Source of the DNA: DASVXQ01 sp046727955
GTDB taxonomy: Bacteria; Actinomycetota; CALGFH01
NCBI GenBank assembly: GCA_046727955.1
Contig: JBKPDO010000073.1
Location: 1 to 20,272, forward strand
Direction: 5' to 3'
Length of the DNA: 20,272 bases
Under the pieces are notes generated by a model. The model was not told the origin of the DNA. It saw nothing but the letters and a program-made list of their open reading frames with translations, and ran no database searches. Position numbers and translations under genes: made by a program. Shown piece after piece: positions 15,082 to 20,272 of the stretch (positions within the stretch are counted from its first letter, which is position 1; each line of letters begins with the position of its first letter).

Positions 15082-15184
15082 GTGCGGTTCCCCTTCGCGG
15101 ACCGAGACAGCCGAACTGCCAATCGGAAATCCAGCCTGACCTGCTCGTGGCTTCCGGTCCGATTCTTGCCATGCCGCCCATGAG

Positions 15185-15202
15185 ACGACGGTGAGCCGTC
15201 GT
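15185..15202. promoter_or_regulatory. Short perfect hairpin in the peptidase/E1 divergent region
   Basis: ACGACGG, loop TGAG, CCGTCGT: a 7-bp perfect stem in the 279-bp gap between two divergent genes. It could be an operator; there is no U-tract. Confidence 0.25.
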
Positions 15203-15243
15203 GCGCCGCGTCTCTACGGCAGGTCGCGCTCGACCCGCTCGTG

Positions 15244-15309
15244 GTGGAAACGCGAGAATGGCCGGGGCGGGACGCCGCCGCTGCTCACGGCGCGAGCCCG
15301 AGTTTCCAC
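15244..15309. promoter_or_regulatory. Separated inverted pair GTGGAAAC / GTTTCCAC
   Basis: GTGGAAAC at 15244-15251 and its exact complement GTTTCCAC at 15302-15309, centre to centre about 58 bp, upstream of the E1 start at 15361. Two half-sites this far apart might allow looping, or may be chance. Confidence 0.25.
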
Positions 15310-15360
15310 GCCCCACCGGCGGCCCGGACCACGAGACTCCTACGGGGAGGCGGGACCCGG

Positions 15361-17571
15361 ATGGTCGAATCGATCGACGCCCACTTCGTCGAGGCCGTCT
15401 CGGCGTTGGCGCCAGTGCCGGCCAGGGACCCTCGGCTGCCGGTCCGGGAGGGCTCCTCGCTCACCGGGGCGCGGTGCCTGGAGCTGTTCGACGCCCAGCT
15501 CGCCAGCCGCCACCTCGACCTTGCCGCACGCTGGCTGCGCGGCCAGGCCAAGGGCTATTACACCATCGCCTCCGCCGGTCACGAAGGCAACGCGGCGGTC
15601 GCCGCGGCGCTGCATCCCACCGACCCGGCGCTGCTGCACTACCGCTCCGGCGCCTTCTACCTGGAGCGGGCTCGGCAGGTGCCCGGGCAGCAACCGCTGC
15701 GCGACGTGCTGCTCGGCGTGGTCGCAGCGGCCGAGGAGCCGATGGCGGGCGGCCGGCACAAAGTCTTCGGCCATCCCGCCCTCGCCGTCATCCCGCAGAC
15801 CTCGACGATCGCGTCCCACTTGCCGCGCGCGGTCGGGGCGGCCTTCGCCATCGAGCGGGCCAAGCGGCTCGGCGTCGCATGCGCCTGGCCCGCCGACGCC
15901 GTGGTCGTCTGCAGCTTCGGCGACGCATCGGTCAACCACTCCACCGCGGCCGGCGCCATCAACGCCGCTTGCCACGGTGCCTATCAGCGGCTCCCGGTGC
16001 CCCTGCTGCTCGTCTGCGAGGACAACGGCCTGGGCATCAGCGTGCGCACGCCTCAAGGCTGGGTGCGCAGCGCCTACGGCAGCCGCCCGGGCCTCCGCTA
16101 CCTGGAGGCCGACGGTTGTGACCTGGCGGACGCCTACGATGCGGCGCTGCTGGCGGTCGCGTGGGTGCGGGAACGGCGCGCGCCCGCGTTCCTGCGCCTG
16201 CGGATGGTGCGGTTCCTTGGCCATGCGGGATCCGACGCCGAGGTGGCCTACCGGACACCCAGCGAGATCGCCGCCGACGCTGACCGCGACCCGCTCATTG
16301 GCACTGCGCGCCTGCTCGTCCACGGCGGGGTGGCGACGCCACGGGAACTGCTGGAGCGCTATGAGGCGACCCGCCGCCAGGTGCTGGCCACGGCTGAAGA
16401 GGTGGCCAGCCTGCCGCAGCTCCCCACGGCGGAGGCGGTGCTGGCGCCGCTGGCGCCCCGCCGCCCTGACCGGGTCGCGGCTATGGCCGCGCGCGCGGCC
16501 AAACCCGCCACGCGCTCCCAGGCCTTCGACGAGCGACTGCCCGAGCACGAGGGTCCTCTGACGCTGGCGCAGGCGATCAACCTGACCCTCACCGACCTGC
16601 TCGCCCTGCACCCTGAGCTGCTGGTCCTCGGTGAGGACGTCGGCCGCAAGGGGGGCGTGTACGGCGTCACGCGGGGGCTGCAGCGACGGTTCGGAGCCGC
16701 CCGGGTCTTCGACACGCTGCTCGACGAGCAGTCGATCCTTGGGCTCGCGCTCGGCGCCGGGCTCGCCGGCCTGCTGCCCATCCCTGAGATCCAGTACCTG
16801 GCGTACCTGCACAACGCCGAGGACCAGATCCGCGGCGAGGCCGCGACCCTGCAGTTCTTCTCCCAGGCCGCCTACCGCAACCCCCTGGTCGTGCGCGTCC
16901 CGGCCTACGGCTACCAGAAGGGGTTCGGCGGCCACTTCCACAACGACAACGCGATCGGGGTGCTGCGCGATGTGCCCGGGGTGGTGATCGCCTCCCCGGC
17001 CAGACCTGACGACGCTGCCGCGATGCTGCGCACCTGCGTGGCGGCGGCGAAGGCCGATGGCAGCGTCTGCGCCTTCCTCGAGCCGATCGCGCTGTATCAC
17101 ACCCGCGACCTGCACGCCGAGGGCGACCGTGGCTGGCTCGCGCCCTATCCGGAGCCAAGCGGCTGGAGCGCGACGCACGTGCCCCTGGGCCGCGGGCGGA
17201 CCTACGGCGACGGGCGCGACCTCACGCTGGTGACATTCGGCAACGGTTTGTACATGAGCCTTCGCGTGGCCAAGCGGCTGTCCGGCCTGGGCATCGGCTG
17301 CCGCGTGCTCGACCTGCGATGGCTCGCCCCGCTACCGATCGACGACCTTCTCCGCGAGGCGGAGGTCACGGGGCGGGTGCTGGTGGTCGACGAGACCCGC
17401 CGTACGGGCGGTGTGGCCGAAGGTGTTCTCGCCGCCCTGGTGGATGCCGGCTTCCAAGGGACGATGGCGCGAGTCGCAGGCCAGGACAGCTTCATTCCGC
17501 TGGGCGACGCCGCACGGCAGGTGCTGCTGTCGGAGGCGACCATAGAAAAGGCGGCACTCCAAGAACCCTGA
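15361..17571 (+). CDS. Fused alpha/beta E1 component of a 2-oxo acid (branched-chain type) dehydrogenase
   Basis: 736 residues combining both E1 subunits. The alpha half (about 35-375) has the TPP motif GDAS (187-190) through EDNG (220-223), an AGHEGNAAVAAAL helix, and LGHAGSDAEVAYRT (286-299), resembling the phosphorylation-loop region of branched-chain E1 alpha. The beta half (about 398-730) has LGEDVGRKGGVYGVT and HFHNDNAIG, plus a C-terminal transketolase-type domain. The enzyme should decarboxylate a 2-oxo acid on TPP and pass the acyl group to lipoyl-E2. No E2 or E3 gene lies in the window, so partners must be encoded elsewhere. ATG 15361, with GGGGAGG ten bases upstream, is preferred over an upstream in-frame GTG (15241), whose extra 40 residues look non-native. 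Substrate preference (isovalerate or another) cannot be set from sequence alone. Confidence 0.88.
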   Translation: MVESIDAHFVEAVSALAPVPARDPRLPVREGSSLTGARCLELFDAQLASRHLDLAARWLRGQAKGYYTIASAGHEGNAAVAAALHPTDPALLHYRSGAFYLERARQVPGQQPLRDVLLGVVAAAEEPMAGGRHKVFGHPALAVIPQTSTIASHLPRAVGAAFAIERAKRLGVACAWPADAVVVCSFGDASVNHSTAAGAINAACHGAYQRLPVPLLLVCEDNGLGISVRTPQGWVRSAYGSRPGLRYLEADGCDLADAYDAALLAVAWVRERRAPAFLRLRMVRFLGHAGSDAEVAYRTPSEIAADADRDPLIGTARLLVHGGVATPRELLERYEATRRQVLATAEEVASLPQLPTAEAVLAPLAPRRPDRVAAMAARAAKPATRSQAFDERLPEHEGPLTLAQAINLTLTDLLALHPELLVLGEDVGRKGGVYGVTRGLQRRFGAARVFDTLLDEQSILGLALGAGLAGLLPIPEIQYLAYLHNAEDQIRGEAATLQFFSQAAYRNPLVVRVPAYGYQKGFGGHFHNDNAIGVLRDVPGVVIASPARPDDAAAMLRTCVAAAKADGSVCAFLEPIALYHTRDLHAEGDRGWLAPYPEPSGWSATHVPLGRGRTYGDGRDLTLVTFGNGLYMSLRVAKRLSGLGIGCRVLDLRWLAPLPIDDLLREAEVTGRVLVVDETRRTGGVAEGVLAALVDAGFQGTMARVAGQDSFIPLGDAARQVLLSEATIEKAALQEP

Positions 17572-17636
17572 CACCGCAAGGGAGCGAACCGCCGTCGCAG
17601 AGCGCTGACGTCGCCCATCATGATGAGGAGGACGGA

Positions 17637-17774
17637 GTGCGCACCCGGCGGCTCCTCAGCGCGCCCACCGGAACCGCGGTCGTCGCCCGGTTACACGGCC
17701 CACCATGGGAGCGGCGGGGGCGGCTCCTCGAGCGGGGGGAGGAAGATCGGCCTGGCCCGGTAGCGGCCCGCTGA
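17637..17774 (+). CDS. Possible small Arg-rich ORF upstream of zwf
   Basis: 45 residues from GTG 17637, with AGGAGG (17626-17631) exactly five bases upstream, a near-ideal ribosome site. The product is basic (RTRRLL, WERRGRLLER) and matches nothing I recognise. It fills much of the gap between the E1 gene and zwf and stops nine bases before a second AAGGAG-ATA-ATG. It may be a leader peptide, a small protein, or chance open frame in GC-rich DNA. The ribosome site is the only positive evidence. Confidence 0.3.
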   Translation: MRTRRLLSAPTGTAVVARLHGPPWERRGRLLERGEEDRPGPVAAR

Positions 17775-17791
17775 AGGAGATAATGTGGCTG

Positions 17792-17820
17792 ACCTGCGGC
17801 GCCGTTGCGGCGCCGCGGGT
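17792..17820 (+). promoter_or_regulatory. Strong hairpin just upstream of the zwf ribosome site
   Basis: ACCTGCGGCGCCG (17792-17804), loop TTG, CGGCGCCGCGGGT (17808-17820): a 13-bp stem with one G-T pair. It ends ten bases before GAGG (17831) of the zwf ribosome site. There is no U-tract, so control of translation or mRNA stability is more likely than termination. Confidence 0.5.
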
Positions 17821-17840
17821 CAGCAAGCATGAGGTAGGTG

Positions 17841-19268
17841 ATGGGGACGCCGACAGGCACGCCGCCGAGGGGGATCACCGACGAGCAGCAGCGGTCCGAT
17901 GCGCTGGTGTTCTTCGGGGCTACCGGCGATCTGGCCTACCAGCAGATCTTCCCGGCGCTGCAGGGCCTGGTCGAGCGGCACCGGCTCGACATTCCCATCA
18001 TCGGGGTGGCCAAGTCGGGCTGGGACCTGGAGCGGCTGCGGGCATGCGCCCGTGACAGCCTCGAGCAGCACGGCGGTGTCCACCCCGACGCCTTCGCCAA
18101 ACTGTCGTCGCTGCTCGGCTATATCGACGGCGACTATCGCGACCCGGCCACCTTCACCAGGCTGCGGCAGGCGCTCGGCGATGCCAAACGGCCGCTGCAC
18201 TACCTGGCGATCCCGCCCAGCATGTTCGCGACCGTCGCCAAGGGACTGGCCGCCTCGGGCAGCGCTCGGGGCGCCCGCCTGGTCGTGGAGAAGCCGTTCG
18301 GGCGCGACCTGGCTTCGGCCAGGGAACTGAACCGCGTGCTCCGAAGGTACCTGCCGGAGTCTCACGTGTTCCGGATGGACCACTTCCTCGGCAAGGAGCC
18401 GGTGCAGAACATCGTTTACCTGCGGTTCGCCAACGAGCCGCTGGAGCCGGTGTGGAATGCCAGCTATGTGCGCGCGATGCAGATCACCATGGCCGAGGAC
18501 TTCGGCGTGCAGGGCCGCGGCGCCTTCTACGATGAGACAGGCGCGATCCGCGACGTGCTCCAGAACCACCTGCTCCAGATCCTCGCCCTGCTCGCCATGG
18601 ACCCGCCGGCCGCGCGCGGCGGTGACGCCGGCCGCGACGAGCGCACGCGCCTGCTGCGGGCCGTCCGGCCGCTGGACCGGGCGAGCGTGGTCCGCGGCCA
18701 GTTCCGTGGCTACCGGGACGAGGCCGGTGTCGCGCCGGATTCGGACGTGGAAACCTACGTCGCGGTCAAGCTCGAGATCGACACCTGGCGCTGGGCGGGG
18801 GTGCCGTTCTACGTCCGCACCGGCAAGCGCCTTCCGCTCACCGCCACCGAGGTCCTGGTGGAGTTCCGTCGGCCACCGTTGGAGCTCTTCGGAGAGATGG
18901 TCGGAAGCCGCTCCAACCACCTGCGCCTGCGGCTCAGCCCCGACGTGAGGGTCGCCCTCGGCATACGGGTCAAGGTCGCTGGCGAGAGGATGGTCGGGGA
19001 GGACGTCGAGCTGGTCGCCACCGACCAGCCGGGGGAGGACCTGCCAGTCTACGAGCGGCTGCTCGGCGACGCCCTGGAGGGCGACAGCATGCTGTTTGGC
19101 CGCGAGGACACCGTCGAGGCCGAGTGGGAGGTGGTGGAACCGATCCTGGGTGACGCCACCCCGCTGTACGAGTACGAGCCGGGCACCTGGGGCCCGGAGG
19201 AGGCCGACCAGCTCATCGGTGACGGCGGCTGGTCCGACCCGGCCCATCGAGGCCATCGGCCGCGCTAG
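17841..19268 (+). CDS. zwf: Glucose-6-phosphate 1-dehydrogenase
   Basis: 475 residues, the family length. Key motifs are the nucleotide-binding loop GATGDLA (26-32), EKPFG (150-154) and the active-site signature RMDHFLGKE (178-186) with His181 and Lys185 in the family positions. It oxidises glucose 6-phosphate to 6-phosphogluconolactone with reduction of NADP, the entry to the oxidative pentose phosphate pathway. After GATGDLA the sequence reads YQQIFPAL where most members have (A/T)xRKLxPAL, so this may be a divergent paralogue. ATG 17841, with GAGG six bases upstream, is preferred to the GTG directly before it. The TAG stop lies inside the first 23-bp tandem repeat, which also encodes the last residues. 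No 6-phosphogluconolactonase or opcA follows. Confidence 0.93.
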   Translation: MGTPTGTPPRGITDEQQRSDALVFFGATGDLAYQQIFPALQGLVERHRLDIPIIGVAKSGWDLERLRACARDSLEQHGGVHPDAFAKLSSLLGYIDGDYRDPATFTRLRQALGDAKRPLHYLAIPPSMFATVAKGLAASGSARGARLVVEKPFGRDLASARELNRVLRRYLPESHVFRMDHFLGKEPVQNIVYLRFANEPLEPVWNASYVRAMQITMAEDFGVQGRGAFYDETGAIRDVLQNHLLQILALLAMDPPAARGGDAGRDERTRLLRAVRPLDRASVVRGQFRGYRDEAGVAPDSDVETYVAVKLEIDTWRWAGVPFYVRTGKRLPLTATEVLVEFRRPPLELFGEMVGSRSNHLRLRLSPDVRVALGIRVKVAGERMVGEDVELVATDQPGEDLPVYERLLGDALEGDSMLFGREDTVEAEWEVVEPILGDATPLYEYEPGTWGPEEADQLIGDGGWSDPAHRGHRPR

Positions 19269-19374
19269 CCGTTGGGCTTCAGCCGCGCTAGCCGTCGGGC
19301 TTCAGCCGCGCTAGCCGTCGGGCTTCAGCCGCGCTAGCCGTCGGGCTTCAGCCGCGCTAGCCGTCGGGCTTCAG
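19260..19374. repeat. Five 23-bp tandem repeats between convergent genes
   Basis: Units begin at 19260, 19283, 19306, 19329 and 19352. All are identical except for one C-to-T change at 19273 in the first. Each holds the palindrome GCTAGC and can fold into a small hairpin: GCTAGCC, loop GTCG, GGCT, two bulged bases, AGC. The single change falls in the loop. The zwf TAG (19266-19268) is in unit 1 and the TGA of the minus-strand gene (19371-19373) is in unit 5, so the array spans the whole convergent gap. Confidence 0.92.
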
Positions 19375-19571
19375 CCGCCGTGGGCGTGCGGCTGCGGGAT
19401 CGCCTCGCCCAAGGCCACCTGCAGACATCCGTGACAGATAGGCGTGCGGCAGTCCGCCGCCTCGCAGAGCTCGCAGCAGTCGATCGGCTCCCCGCACCTC
19501 GAGCAGGCCTGCACCGTCAGCGTCCCCTCGGTCAGCGTCCCCTCGGTCAGCGTCCCCTCGGCCTCGGTCAT
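19371..19571 (-). CDS. Small Cys-rich, probably zinc-binding protein
   Basis: 66 residues. After an N-terminal GTLTE triple repeat (residues 6-20) come eight Cys: C23-xx-C26, C32, C33-xx-C36, C41, C46-xx-C49, and a His-containing end (His62, His64). Three CxxC pairs suggest one or two zinc ribbons. The family looks familiar as a small actinobacterial protein next to rhodanese genes, but I know of no function. Its ATG (19571-19569) overlaps the TGA of the upstream rhodanese-CBS gene (ATGA, 19568-19571), so the two are made together; sulfur or metal handling is a guess from that pairing. GGAGGAGGGGG precedes the start. The stop codon lies in the last 23-bp repeat. Confidence 0.75.
   Translation of the reverse strand: MTEAEGTLTEGTLTEGTLTVQACSRCGEPIDCCELCEAADCRTPICHGCLQVALGEAIPQPHAHGG
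19516..19560 (-). repeat. Three perfect 15-bp in-frame repeats (GTLTE)
   Basis: GTCAGCGTCCCCTCG at 19516, 19531 and 19546 on the plus strand, encoding GTLTE three times on the minus strand near the protein's N-terminus. A partial copy follows at the start codon. Confidence 0.9.
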
Positions 19572-20272
19572 GCCCCCTCCTCCCCGCCGGTCCCTGCGCC
19601 CCCGCCGAGCTCGCCGGCGACCCTGGTCGCGTCATGGCGGCGCAGCAGCCCGACCAGCCGCCCATCGGAGGTGGTAATCGGCGAGCTCGCAAGATCGTGG
19701 TCCGTCATGAACCGCGCCATCTCCACGATCGACACGTACGGCCGGAAGGTGCTCGGCCCCGGCCGCATCGCCTGCTCGATCCGAAGACCCTCGTCCGCCG
19801 CCAGCTCCTTGGCACGCAGCAGACCAAACACCACCCGCTCGGCGTTCACCACCACGCAGGCATCCCATCCCGCGGCCTGCACCCGCTGTGCCACCTCCCC
19901 CAGCCGCTCATCCAGCCCACAGGTGGGCACGTCCCCTCGGGCCACGTCCCCGGCGCGGGGCTGCTCGGCGTTGGACCCTTCGGTGGCAAGCCCCGCGGCC
20001 AGCCAGTCCAGCTTGCCGGCGGAGTAGTCGTACACCTGGGTGAACCCCATGCTCTGGAGCCGCCACGCGGCCCGCGGGCTGAGGTCTCGGGTGGAGTCCG
20101 AGCAGTAGACGACCACCGCCCGCTGCCGGTCCAGGACCGCCGTCGCCTGCTGCTCCAGCTTTCGCAGGGGCAGGTTGCTGGCGCCGGGGAGGTGGTCCTT
20201 GGCGTACTCGCTGGCCGGCAGGACCTCGACGAGCTGGGCGCCCTGGTCGGCAAGCCGGCGCACGCCGTCCCG
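19568..20272 (-). CDS. Rhodanese domain plus CBS pair, 5' truncated by the window edge
   Basis: At least 231 residues; the frame stays open to the window end, so the start is outside (RDGVRRL precedes the first possible GTG at 20263). The rhodanese domain comes first: LVEVLPASEYAKDHLPGASN, then the active loop beginning with Cys54 in VYCSDSTRDLSPRAA, then VYDYSAGKLDWLAAGL. A CBS pair follows (about residues 113-215), with CVVVNAERVVFGLL and SSPITTSDGRLVGLL as its core strands. Rhodaneses carry sulfur or test redox state on the loop Cys; CBS pairs bind adenosyl nucleotides, so nucleotide-gated sulfur chemistry is a reasonable inference. The loop lacks the Gly and final Arg/Ser of classic CxxGxR rhodaneses. 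Coupled to the downstream Cys-rich gene. Confidence 0.85.
   Translation of the reverse strand, partial: RDGVRRLADQGAQLVEVLPASEYAKDHLPGASNLPLRKLEQQATAVLDRQRAVVVYCSDSTRDLSPRAAWRLQSMGFTQVYDYSAGKLDWLAAGLATEGSNAEQPRAGDVARGDVPTCGLDERLGEVAQRVQAAGWDACVVVNAERVVFGLLRAKELAADEGLRIEQAMRPGPSTFRPYVSIVEMARFMTDHDLASSPITTSDGRLVGLLRRHDATRVAGELGGGAGTGGEEGA

Noticed and set aside
13687..15183. 498-residue plus-strand frame opposite the S53 peptidase
   Set aside because: Antisense shadow with Arg/Gly/Val-rich composition and no domain.
15340..17178. 612-residue minus-strand frame opposite the E1 gene
   Set aside because: Antisense shadow; the plus strand carries the TPP and transketolase motifs.
17783..18055. 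ORF starting ATG 17783 after AAGGAG, overlapping zwf
   Set aside because: The ribosome site is only three bases from the ATG, and the frame lies out of phase inside zwf with no domain.
17820..19256. 478-residue minus-strand frame opposite zwf
   Set aside because: Antisense shadow of a well-identified enzyme.
19260..19374. CRISPR array
   Set aside because: Units follow each other with no spacers and the period is 23 bp; it is a plain tandem repeat.

Overview
The window comes from a high-GC bacterium, very probably an Actinomycetota member, though I cannot name a genus. The reasons are strong G/C at third codon positions, frequent GTG starts, GGAGG-type ribosome binding sites, and actinobacterial gene types: an HxlR regulator, an Ada/AlkA fusion followed by ogt, a LiaR-like sensor kinase pair with a separate 'putative sensor' membrane protein, a LuxR-type giant ATPase, DUF2252 and a rhodanese-CBS protein. 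No rRNA, tRNA, CRISPR array, complete insertion sequence or phage gene was seen.

Region 1 (1-3155, plus strand) is a DNA alkylation repair locus. An HxlR regulator, cut by the window edge and carrying a Pro/Arg pentapeptide-repeat tail, overlaps (ATGA) an alkyltransferase-like gene with Trp in place of the reactive Cys. After a 398-bp leader rich in repeated motifs and hairpins come an Ada/HTH/AlkA fusion and, through another ATGA overlap, ogt.

Region 2 (3156-9013, minus strand) is regulatory. It reads, in transcription order, a three-segment membrane sensor protein, a histidine kinase, a NarL-type response regulator (GTGA overlap with the kinase) and then a 1015-residue LuxR-family ATPase regulator. 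The last gene meets ogt with no base between the two stop codons.

Region 3 (9014-15081) is mixed accessory content: a DUF2252 protein (plus), an alpha/beta hydrolase with an Asp nucleophile (minus), a short-chain dehydrogenase (plus), a LuxR helix-turn-helix remnant (minus) and a secreted S53 (sedolisin) peptidase without the usual prodomain (minus). The 354-bp gap at 10857-11210 holds only decayed-looking coding sequence and a palindrome.

Region 4 (15361-20272) is metabolic and stress related: a fused alpha/beta E1 of a branched-chain-type 2-oxo acid dehydrogenase (plus), a possible small ORF and a strong hairpin, then a glucose-6-phosphate dehydrogenase (plus). This converges on a minus-strand pair, a Cys-rich zinc-binding-type small protein coupled to a rhodanese-CBS protein that runs off the window. 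Five 23-bp tandem repeats fill the convergent gap and supply the stop codons of both flanking genes.

The points most worth a second look are the repeated/inverted motif and alternative hairpins upstream of the Ada/AlkA gene, the 23-bp hairpin array at 19260-19374, and in-frame 15-bp minisatellites in two genes. I did not find a clear, wholly new multi-gene system.
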